Below, piece after piece: positions 1 through 5,935 of a DNA stretch of 5,990 nucleotides. Made by a program: the position numbers and the translations under genes. The notes below the pieces were generated by a model. The model did not search any database and was not told the origin of the DNA. It saw nothing but the letters and a program-made list of their open reading frames with translations. This DNA is from Lactobacillales bacterium (GTDB taxonomy: Bacteria; Bacillota; Bacilli; Lactobacillales; Streptococcaceae): assembly GCA_031257815.1 (NCBI GenBank), contig JAIRNX010000087.1, positions 1 to 5,990 of the forward strand. Direction: 5' to 3'. How positions within the stretch are numbered: position 1 is the first letter of the stretch; every line of letters begins with the position of its first letter.

Positions 1-478
1 GAAATAAAATCCGCTCTTTTGGAGTAAATGATGCAAGTAAATTGCTAAAAGAAATATGACTATCTGCAACCACAAAGGTTAGTTTACCTTCCATAAAACG
101 GTAAACTCCTGCATAAACATTGTCTCTTCTTGCATCAAAAAGTGGTATGATCAAACCTTCAAAAAAAGTAGCATTTTGCGCCAATAAAGCTAAACTTGAA
201 ATAGCCACTAGAGGCTTATTTAATGTATACGCCAGCGTTTTCGCTGTTGTTACTGCCATGCGTACACCTGTATATGAGCCAGGTCCAGCACTAACAACGA
301 TTTTTTCCACTTGCCAAGGTGTCCAAGCAACAGCTTTAAACAACCGATCAATTGCGGGCATTAAAGTAATGCTATGATTTTTTTTGATATTTAAAATAAA
401 ACTAGATATCACAGAATTATCTTCAACTAAAGCAACGCTTAAAGTTTTATTAGAAGTATCCATTGTTAAAAATTTCAT
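1..478 (-). CDS. tsaB: TsaB, tRNA t6A biosynthesis subunit (partial, 3' end beyond window)
   Basis: TsaB (YeaZ) is the ASKHA-fold partner of TsaD in the complex that transfers threonylcarbamoyl to A37 of ANN-decoding tRNAs in the cytoplasm. The ATG at 478 opens a frame of 159 codons that runs off the window edge; the family is usually about 230-240 residues, so roughly the N-terminal two thirds are present. Visible hallmarks are the N-terminal DTS (residues 7-9), KNHS (33-36), the signature GPGSYTGVR (65-73) and DARRDNVYAGVY (115-126), which matches the family's DARRxxVY motif. A modest AAGG (489-492) lies 10 nt before the start. The gene begins 36 nt after the helD stop on the same strand, so cotranscription is likely. 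In many Firmicutes rimI and tsaD follow tsaB, but that part is outside the window. The sequence shows no frameshift. Identification is firm from the motifs. Confidence 0.95.
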   Translation of the reverse strand, partial: MKFLTMDTSNKTLSVALVEDNSVISSFILNIKKNHSITLMPAIDRLFKAVAWTPWQVEKIVVSAGPGSYTGVRMAVTTAKTLAYTLNKPLVAISSLALLAQNATFFEGLIIPLFDARRDNVYAGVYRFMEGKLTFVVADSHISFSNLLASFTPKERILF

Positions 479-496
479 GACGTACCAGCCTTAATA

Positions 497-514
497 AGAA
501 CCTGTTAACGATCT
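497..514 (+). repeat. Solo copy of the 18-bp GTTAAC-centred terminal repeat
   Basis: The sequence agaacctgttaacgatct matches the end of the palindromic element at 2753-2770 at 17 of 18 positions (fourth base a instead of g) and in the same orientation. It ends exactly one base before the helD stop codon (515-517) and fills half of the helD-tsaB gap. No second inverted arm lies nearby, so it is either a solo end left by a decayed element or an independent copy of a dispersed motif. It does not form a terminator, since no T-tract follows on the minus strand. Confidence 0.75.
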
Positions 515-2722
515 CTAAGCAAATAAAATCGATTTTTGTCCTTGATAAAGGAGAAACACTTTTTTCATACCGCGTGAAATTCCCGTATAAAGCAATTTGC
601 GATCATGTTGACTATGATAATTTTCAGCTGAAACATCATGCAAAATGACATTATCAAACTCTAAGCCTTTTGCAATGCTAATTGGCAGTAAATTAATCCC
701 AACACCTGGCACATGGGCAGTCGGCTTGATAAAACTATAAATTTTTAAAACCTTTATCAATTTTTTATTTAAATACTTTGCCTGTTTCACATTTTTAGTG
801 ATTAAGGCTGTACTCTGATCTTTAGGCAATTGCTGCAAAATGGCGATTAATTTCTGCTTATAATCGTCAGTTGTCTGCGCACTAATAAATTGTGGTTGAC
901 CTCCTGTTTCTTGAACTGTTACCACATTGATTGCTTCACAATTCTCAGCTAATTGTTTAAATAAAGCTGTAATCGGTCCATTTGAACGATATGAAGTGAC
1001 TAAATTTTTCTGCGTTACAGAATTTCCAGTTTGCTCAAAAATCTTTGTAACAGTTGAAAAATCAACATATGTTTGAAAAATTCCTTGATTCTCATCTCCC
1101 AGCAAAGTAAAACTAGCACGTGGGTAAAGTTCCAACAAAAGTTTTAACTGAGCAGGTGAATAATCTTGCACTTCATCAATTAAAACAAAGCGTACATTCC
1201 GTTTATTTAGAGACATTACAAAAAAATGCCAGATTGCCACTAAAACAACACCCTCATCAACAGTTAATTCATCCTTTAAAATGGCATTTTCTCCTGTATA
1301 CTCCTGATAAAAATCGCTAAACAAAGCTTTAATATCTACCCAATTGTAGCAACAGATTTGGCGAAATATTTTTTTATAAATGCGCTTTAAATATTGATAA
1401 GCTAAAATAGCAACTGCTGACTTAGAATCACTTTTAATAAAGCCACCAAAATACTTTTTCTGCTCAGTTTCAGTCATTTGCGTAATCTTATCATACATTT
1501 TTTGTGTCCGCGCTTTTTTGTGCAAACGCTGATCTAACTCATACTCCATCTGCTTAGCTAAAGCTTGAATTTGCTTACTGGCTACTTGTGTTTTGGCTAT
1601 TCCAGTATAAAATTTAGCGATATCTTTAGCTGAAAAAAGTTCTTTTTTTCCACGTTTAATAGCTTTAAAATCCGTTGTTTTAAAGGAATAATCTTGCATT
1701 TTTTTAACTAAAAATACAAAAAAAGCTTCGCTTCTCAAAATTTTTGCTTGCTTTGATACATTGCTTTTAGCAATACTTTCCAAATAAGCTAATTCATTCT
1801 CTAGTTTATAATTATTTGGCAGTTTAAAATTAACTAATTGATGCATAGTAAAATTAGTTGGATTTTTTTCTCCTAAATTAGGCAAAACTTTTGAAATATA
1901 ATTCATAAATAATGGATTAGGTGCCAATAAAACAACATCATCTGGTAGAAGATCTTGACGATATTGATACAATAAATAAGCTATTCGTTGCAAAACTGCA
2001 GAAGTTTTCCCTGAGCCAGCAATACCATTGACCAATAAAATACGACTGTTAATATCACGAATAATCTCATTTTGTTCTTTTTGAATCGTAGCTGTAATAT
2101 CTTGCATATACTCAGAAGAATTTGATGATAGGGCTTGCAGCAATAATTCATCATTAATTATCACTGATGTGTCGTAATAATCAATCAGTTGATCTTCTTT
2201 TAAACTAAATTGTCTACGCAAAATTAGATTTACAGGAACCTTATCGTTTTGAATTTTATAACTTGTTTCACCTAAATCTTGATTGTAATAAAGCTCAGCA
2301 ATCGGCGCTCGCCAGTCAATCACGCGATCCTCATCATCTAAAGTTCGAAATGAATTAACTCCTAAATAAAAAGTTCCTGTTTCATTTTCATTTTTAAACT
2401 CCAAATCGATTCTGCCAAAGTAAGGTTCTTTTAATAAACGATTGACTGCATTTAAACGATTAGCCCAACTATCATGTTTCATATTAAGTTGATCAATCTC
2501 ACGATTTTTTATTTCAATAGCAGAAAAAGTTTCTAGTTGATTAGAATAACTAGAAACATCACGACTAAGACCGTTTTGCATCATTGCCATTAGTTCGGTA
2601 CCTTCTTTATGATGCTGTTCTAAAATCTTTTCGGCTTTTTCTTTCACCACTAATAGCTCTTTATATGTTATAGACAAGTGTTCTTGTTCAGCCTTAAAAT
2701 CTCTTTTCATCGTGCTTTCCAC
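515..2722 (-). CDS. helD: HelD-type UvrD/Rep-like helicase (RNA polymerase recycling factor)
   Basis: The product is a superfamily 1 ATPase of the HelD family, which in Firmicutes binds RNA polymerase and uses ATP to clear stalled complexes. The frame has 735 codons; B. subtilis HelD has 774. Residues 1-100 are charged and helical, matching the HelD coiled-coil arm that enters the secondary channel. DWRAPIA (136-142) is a HelD signature. Helicase motifs follow in order: Walker A GIAGSGKT (233-240), Walker B/motif II DEVQD (516-520, often DEAQD), motif III LLGDENQGIF (540-549), SYRSN (577-581), KGLEFDNVIL (685-694) and motif VI LLYTGISRG (710-718). All catalytic residues are kept, so the protein is probably active. 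The start is a GTG at 2722 with GAGGA 4 nt upstream; an in-frame ATG at 2710 is the alternative. The coding region lies between copies of a GTTAAC repeat and probably reads on into tsaB. Which polymerase state it targets is known from the family, not shown here. Confidence 0.93.
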   Translation of the reverse strand: MESTMKRDFKAEQEHLSITYKELLVVKEKAEKILEQHHKEGTELMAMMQNGLSRDVSSYSNQLETFSAIEIKNREIDQLNMKHDSWANRLNAVNRLLKEPYFGRIDLEFKNENETGTFYLGVNSFRTLDDEDRVIDWRAPIAELYYNQDLGETSYKIQNDKVPVNLILRRQFSLKEDQLIDYYDTSVIINDELLLQALSSNSSEYMQDITATIQKEQNEIIRDINSRILLVNGIAGSGKTSAVLQRIAYLLYQYRQDLLPDDVVLLAPNPLFMNYISKVLPNLGEKNPTNFTMHQLVNFKLPNNYKLENELAYLESIAKSNVSKQAKILRSEAFFVFLVKKMQDYSFKTTDFKAIKRGKKELFSAKDIAKFYTGIAKTQVASKQIQALAKQMEYELDQRLHKKARTQKMYDKITQMTETEQKKYFGGFIKSDSKSAVAILAYQYLKRIYKKIFRQICCYNWVDIKALFSDFYQEYTGENAILKDELTVDEGVVLVAIWHFFVMSLNKRNVRFVLIDEVQDYSPAQLKLLLELYPRASFTLLGDENQGIFQTYVDFSTVTKIFEQTGNSVTQKNLVTSYRSNGPITALFKQLAENCEAINVVTVQETGGQPQFISAQTTDDYKQKLIAILQQLPKDQSTALITKNVKQAKYLNKKLIKVLKIYSFIKPTAHVPGVGINLLPISIAKGLEFDNVILHDVSAENYHSQHDRKLLYTGISRGMKKVFLLYQGQKSILFA

Positions 2723-2726
2723 CGAT

Positions 2727-2731
2727 TCCTC
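2727..2731 (-). promoter_or_regulatory. Ribosome binding site of helD
   Basis: GAGGA lies 4 nt before the GTG at 2722 and 16 nt before the in-frame ATG at 2710. The spacing favours the GTG, though it is short. A weaker GGTG (2720-2723) could serve the ATG. The choice changes the product by only four residues. Confidence 0.55.
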
Positions 2732-2750
2732 ATTTTTGTTTAAAATCTGC

Positions 2751-2916
2751 TTAGAGCCTGTTAACGATCTTGCTATTGATGAAATTTTTGGTTAATTTTT
2801 AGACAATTTGCGGAAAAAAACGCAGAAATAGTGGTGCTATTTTGAGGATTTTTGACAAAAAAGTGTCAAAAATTAAACAAAATTGCGCAATTCTGGAGAT
2901 CGTTAACAGGCTCTAA
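2751..2916. mobile_element. MITE-like palindromic element with 20-bp perfect terminal inverted repeats
   Basis: The left end ttagagcctgttaacgatct (2751-2770) is the exact reverse complement of 2897-2916. If the outer TA (2752-2753 and 2914-2915) is read as a target duplication, the element proper is 160 bp and starts GAGCCTGTT. Behind the ends the two arms stay similar: ttaatttttagaca (2792-2805) pairs with the reverse complement of 2863-2876, allowing one indel. The whole unit could therefore fold into one long hairpin. The centre holds a perfect 10-bp stem (2848-2857 with 2864-2873) and a 12-bp palindrome aattgcgcaatt (2881-2892). No transposase frame is present, so it would need a transposase in trans. 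It lies about 30 nt upstream of the helD start, so helD transcripts from any upstream promoter must cross it. Calling it mobile is inference from structure; other copies in the genome have not been seen. Confidence 0.6.
2848..2873. repeat. Perfect 10-bp hairpin in the centre of the element
   Basis: atttttgaca (2848-2857) and tgtcaaaaat (2864-2873) are exact reverse complements around the 6-nt loop aaaaag. The stem has only two GC pairs, and no T-run follows the stem on either strand, so it is a poor intrinsic terminator. It carries a TTGACA hexamer on both strands, but no good -10 hexamer sits at the right distance. Confidence 0.6.
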
Positions 2917-2930
2917 ATATTATTTACTTT

Positions 2931-2958
2931 AACATATATATAAATGGAAATAAAACAA
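2931..2958 (-). promoter_or_regulatory. Weak candidate sigma-A promoter for helD
   Basis: On the minus strand TTGTTT (2953-2958) is followed after 16 nt by TATGTT (2931-2936). The hexamers match the consensus at 3/6 and 4/6. Such matches are common in AT-rich DNA, so this is only a candidate. If used, the transcript would carry the whole palindromic element in its 5' leader of about 200 nt. Confidence 0.22.
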
Positions 2959-2997
2959 AGAGAAATTTTATTCACTAAAAATCGTTAATATATTTTA

Positions 2998-3016
2998 AGA
3001 ACGTGTTAACTTGTCT
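2998..3016 (+). repeat. Decayed copy of the GTTAAC terminal repeat
   Basis: The first 13 bases, agaacgtgttaac, match the solo copy at 497-509 at 12 of 13 positions and in the same orientation. The remainder (ttgtct) diverges from gatct. It may be a remnant of the same repeat family or a chance match in AT-rich DNA. Confidence 0.3.
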
Positions 3017-3060
3017 CCATAATAAATGGAAATGGCGAAATTTTTGCACTTTATAGCTTC

Positions 3061-4902
3061 TTATTCTGCTTTCTTCGCACGTTTTTGGGCTCTTTCACGT
3101 TCATTTTTGTTTAAAATTTGTTTTCGCAAACGAATACTTTTAGGTGTGACTTCCAAATATTCGTCATTTGCCATAAATTCCAACGATTCCTCTAACGTCA
3201 ACACCTTTGGACGCTTAATAACGGCTGTTTGATCTTTTGTCGCTGAACGAACATTTGTCATTTGCTTAGCTCTCGTGATATTAACTGTTAAATCGTTATC
3301 TCGAGCATTCTCTCCAACAATCATCCCTTCATAAACTTCCGTTCCAGGATTCACAAACACCATTCCGCGCTCTTCAATCGACATAATCGCATAAGTCGTC
3401 GCCTTTCCGGTATCCATTGACACCAACGCTCCATGAAGACGTCCACCAATTTTTGTTGGAATCGCCGGTAAATATTTATCAAAAGTATGATTCATAATTC
3501 CATACCCACGAGTCATGGATAAAAATTCTGTGGAAAAACCAATCAAACCACGAGCAGGAACGGAAAAAATCAAGCGCATTTGCCCATTCCCAGTGGAAAT
3601 CATATCTAGCATTTCCCCTTTTCGCTCGGATAATGCCTGAATGATCGAACCTTGATATTCTTCCGGTGTATCGATTTGTACTCGCTCGAAAGGTTCTGAT
3701 TTTATCCCATCAATTTCTCGTTCAATCACTTCTGGACGGGAAACTTGCAATTCATATCCTTCTCGACGCATGGTTTCAATCAAAATCGCCAAATGTAATT
3801 CTCCCCGACCTGAAACTCTCCAACGATCTGGTGAATTCGTCGGATCTACCCGCAAAGAAACATCTGTCTGCAATTCTGCTTCTAAACGTTCTTCTACTTT
3901 CCGCGCCGTAACCCATTTTCCCTCACGACCAGCAAACGGCGAATTGTTCACCAAAAAGGTCATTTGCAAAGTTGGTTCATCGATATGAAGAATCGGAAGC
4001 GGCTCAATTGCATCTGTTGGCGTTACCGTTTCCCCAACAAAAATATCTTCCATTCCTGAAATCGCGATCAAATCTCCAGCCTTTGCTTCCTCAATTTCCA
4101 AACGTTGCAAGCCAAAGAAACCGAACAATTTCGTTACCCGAAAATTCTTTGTACTTCCATCCAATTTTGATAACGTTACGCTATCTCCAACTTTAATTTT
4201 TCCGCGGAAAACTCGACCAATTCCAATTCGTCCCACATAATCATTGTAATCAAGCAACGAAACCTGGAATTGCAACGGTTTTTCCGAATTATCTACAGGT
4301 GCAGGAATATGTTCTAAAATCGTATCAAAAACCGGATTCATCGTGTGTTCTTGCTCACTTGGATCATCAGACATCGAAGAAGTTCCATTAATCGCCGAAG
4401 CGTAAATGACTGGGAAATCTAACTGGTCATCATCAGCTCCTAATTCGATAAACAATTCCAACACTTCATCAACTACTTCTTTTGGACGAGCGGAAGGTTT
4501 GTCAATTTTATTTACTACCACAATTGGTATTAAATGCTGTTCTAATGCCTTCTTCAACACAAAACGAGTTTGCGGCATCGTTCCTTCATAAGCATCAACG
4601 ACTAAAACAACTCCATCCACCATTTTCATAATTCGCTCAACTTCGCCGCCAAAATCCGCGTGTCCTGGAGTATCCATGATATTAATTCGCGTTCCCTTAT
4701 ACGATACCGCGGTATTTTTCGCTAAAATTGTAATGCCTCGCTCTTTTTCCAACGCATTCGAATCCATTGCTCGCTCCTGCAACTTAACGTGCGAGTCAAG
4801 CGTTTCTGATTGTTTCAATAATTCATCAACCACAGTTGTTTTCCCATGGTCAACGTGGGCAATAATCGCCACATTCCGAATATCATTTCTGTAAACTGTC
4901 AC
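3061..4902 (-). CDS. typA: TypA/BipA ribosome-associated translational GTPase
   Basis: TypA (BipA) is an EF-G-like GTPase that binds the 70S ribosome and supports ribosome assembly and growth under cold or other stress. From the GTG at 4902 the product has 613 residues, the normal family length. The G domain shows G1 AHVDHGKT (15-22), G2 RGITI (55-59), G3 DTPGH (77-81), G4 NKID (131-134) and G5 SAI (169-171). A beta-barrel domain II, EF-G-like domains III and V, and the BipA-specific C-terminal domain follow; SGRGELHLAIL (364-374) and PARGLIGF (449-456) are conserved family blocks. The C-terminus is lysine- and arginine-rich. A GTG at 4908 is also in frame, but AAGGGAG (4912-4918) is only 3 nt from it and 9 nt from 4902. 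Enterococcal TypA also starts a few residues before YRxDIRNVAII. It has its own promoter, and its base composition is richer in GC than its neighbours. Confidence 0.97.
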   Translation of the reverse strand: MTVYRNDIRNVAIIAHVDHGKTTVVDELLKQSETLDSHVKLQERAMDSNALEKERGITILAKNTAVSYKGTRINIMDTPGHADFGGEVERIMKMVDGVVLVVDAYEGTMPQTRFVLKKALEQHLIPIVVVNKIDKPSARPKEVVDEVLELFIELGADDDQLDFPVIYASAINGTSSMSDDPSEQEHTMNPVFDTILEHIPAPVDNSEKPLQFQVSLLDYNDYVGRIGIGRVFRGKIKVGDSVTLSKLDGSTKNFRVTKLFGFFGLQRLEIEEAKAGDLIAISGMEDIFVGETVTPTDAIEPLPILHIDEPTLQMTFLVNNSPFAGREGKWVTARKVEERLEAELQTDVSLRVDPTNSPDRWRVSGRGELHLAILIETMRREGYELQVSRPEVIEREIDGIKSEPFERVQIDTPEEYQGSIIQALSERKGEMLDMISTGNGQMRLIFSVPARGLIGFSTEFLSMTRGYGIMNHTFDKYLPAIPTKIGGRLHGALVSMDTGKATTYAIMSIEERGMVFVNPGTEVYEGMIVGENARDNDLTVNITRAKQMTNVRSATKDQTAVIKRPKVLTLEESLEFMANDEYLEVTPKSIRLRKQILNKNERERAQKRAKKAE

Positions 4903-4911
4903 TATCACTTT

Positions 4912-4918
4912 CTCCCTT
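4912..4918 (-). promoter_or_regulatory. Ribosome binding site of typA
   Basis: AAGGGAG lies 9 nt upstream of the GTG at 4902 and 3 nt upstream of the GTG at 4908. The distance supports the inner GTG as the true start. Confidence 0.7.
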
Positions 4919-4933
4919 ATATAATGTCATTTA

Positions 4934-4962
4934 ATCATATCATGTTTCATTTTTTTTAACAA
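4934..4962 (-). promoter_or_regulatory. Sigma-A promoter of typA
   Basis: On the minus strand TTGTTA (4957-4962, 4/6 to consensus) is followed after exactly 17 nt by TATGAT (4934-4939, 5/6). The spacer contains a run of eight A. Transcription would start near 4927, giving a leader of about 20-25 nt that carries the ribosome binding site, so no riboswitch or attenuator fits between promoter and gene. Confidence 0.7.
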
Positions 4963-4982
4963 ATTTAACTTGCATTAAAAAA

Positions 4983-5137
4983 TTGTCAAAATGTATTATG
5001 CGCTAGACAAAAGTTGGGAATTGAGTTGAGTGGCAGTGGATTGATAATTTCTAGGAAGTACGTAACTGCCATTTTGCGTGTGCTTGAGGAAGAAGTGTTA
5101 GAGGAGCTTTTTTTGTCAAAAAACTGTCAAAGTTGGG
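4983..5137. repeat. Repeat-like block in the permease-typA gap
   Basis: The block begins and ends with related sequence: ttgtcaaaa (4983-4991) then caaaagttggg (5008-5018), and ttgtcaaaa (5113-5121) then caaagttggg (5128-5137). Inside is a 7-bp inverted pair, tggcagt (5031-5037) with actgcca (5065-5071), around a 27-nt loop. The part 5110-5131 matches 20 of 22 bases at 2849-2870 inside the palindromic element, on the same strand. A diverged repeat element is the likely explanation. It lacks the GTTAAC ends. No gene was recognised here, although the plus strand is open from 4969 to 5166 without an ATG. Confidence 0.4.
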
Positions 5138-5145
5138 TAAATATT

Positions 5146-5931
5146 TCAAATATCTTGTTTTTTTAAAGATAATAATGCAACGATATTTATTATTATTGTA
5201 ACGCTGACGATGCTTAATAATGCTTGCCACCATATAATATAAAGATCTCCGCTTGGCAATTTTTCATACATTCCCCAAGCGTTAGTTAAATGACGAAAAA
5301 TTTCATTTGGCGTTAAACAATATAAAAATTTTATAAAATCACCAATAAATCCTTTTATTCTACCAAGCGTTACAGCAAGCATAAAAGAACCAATCCAAAT
5401 TCCAAAAAAGACTGACAGAGCCGTAGTGGATTTTCTAGTTAGCATAGCTATTGCGTGAAAAAGCCAAGCTAATAAGAAAAACCCAAGCACTGAAAAAATA
5501 AAATTGCCTGTAAAATGATAGGAAATCTCTTCAAAAAAAGAATTAGAACTAATGTGTCCTTTTATAGCGTAAATCGATATAAAGGATAATAGCATACAAA
5601 TTATTCCAAAAATTGTCATATAAAGTGAAGATATCAAACCTTTTGATAAAAAATAAGCAGTTCGATTCGGTGTTGCTAACAAGGATTGATTAATCGTGCC
5701 ATTGTCAAATTCATTACTAGCAAAAATCATTATAATGATTCCGCAAACAACAATTATTGCCTGTCCACAAACAAGATGTGTAAGATTCCAAATTTCCCCT
5801 TTATTATTAAATGATGTGCTTTCTGATAAAACAATAACATTTAATAAAATAACAACAGACACTATAGCGATACTAATCCAAGTAGAGCGTATTGATTTTA
5901 GTTTTATCCATTCTGATTTTAAAGCTCTCAT
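5146..5931 (-). CDS. ABC-2 type transporter permease (lantibiotic-immunity/BcrB-like class)
   Basis: The 261-residue product is a membrane subunit of an ABC-2 type exporter. Six hydrophobic segments are visible at about residues 17-36, 56-72, 97-120, 143-163, 168-189 and 232-256, with no separate signal peptide. The opening MRALKSEWIKLKS and the cytoplasmic motif EFDNGTINQSLLATPNR (74-90) after the second segment are typical of this permease class, whose ExxxGTI region is thought to contact the ATPase. The protein has no ATP-binding motifs, so it needs a partner ATPase, probably encoded just upstream beyond the window. The ATG at 5931 is preceded by AGGAGG at a long spacing of 12 nt. Relatives take part in bacitracin or lantibiotic resistance, but the substrate cannot be told from this sequence. 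It ends 237 nt before typA, and no strong terminator was found. Confidence 0.85.
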   Translation of the reverse strand: MRALKSEWIKLKSIRSTWISIAIVSVVILLNVIVLSESTSFNNKGEIWNLTHLVCGQAIIVVCGIIIMIFASNEFDNGTINQSLLATPNRTAYFLSKGLISSLYMTIFGIICMLLSFISIYAIKGHISSNSFFEEISYHFTGNFIFSVLGFFLLAWLFHAIAMLTRKSTTALSVFFGIWIGSFMLAVTLGRIKGFIGDFIKFLYCLTPNEIFRHLTNAWGMYEKLPSGDLYIIWWQALLSIVSVTIIINIVALLSLKKQDI

Positions 5932-5935
5932 GCTT

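Larger units (their letters stand above)
2915..3060. other. AT-rich intergenic stretch between typA and the palindromic element
   Basis: Together with the element, this forms the 338-base gene-free gap between typA and helD. It is very AT-rich and holds a 12-bp direct repeat ataaatggaaat (2940-2951 and 3022-3033), a decayed copy of the GTTAAC repeat (2998-3016) and a weak promoter candidate. No convincing intrinsic terminator for typA could be found: the nearest inverted pairs have stems of 4-5 bp. Read-through from typA into helD therefore remains possible. Confidence 0.5.

Noticed and set aside
120..377. Plus-strand open frame of 85 codons
   Set aside because: It lies antisense within tsaB, whose minus-strand frame carries clear family motifs. 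It shows no recognisable domain and is a shadow.
2708..2733. Eight-codon upstream frame (ATG at 2733) whose TGA overlaps the ATG at 2710
   Set aside because: It resembles a coupled leader peptide, but no ribosome binding site precedes it and a frame this short arises easily by chance.
2848..2873. Central hairpin of the element as an intrinsic terminator or TTGACA promoter
   Set aside because: The stem is almost all A-T and lacks a following T-tract on either strand. TTGACA is present, but no hexamer near the -10 consensus lies 16-18 nt away.
3666..4894. Several plus-strand open frames of 61-81 codons inside typA, and others at 1120-1320 and 3026-3232
   Set aside because: All are antisense to strongly conserved coding sequence or its end, overlap one another, and lack domains.
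5031..5071. The 7-bp inverted pair as a terminator of the permease gene
   Set aside because: The loop is 27 nt, and no T-run follows the stem on the minus strand.
5051..5233. Minus-strand frame of 60 codons overlapping the permease end, and the plus-strand open frame 4969-5166
   Set aside because: The first overlaps a clear gene on the same strand; the second has no ATG. Neither has a recognisable protein, so they are better treated as part of the repeat-like block.
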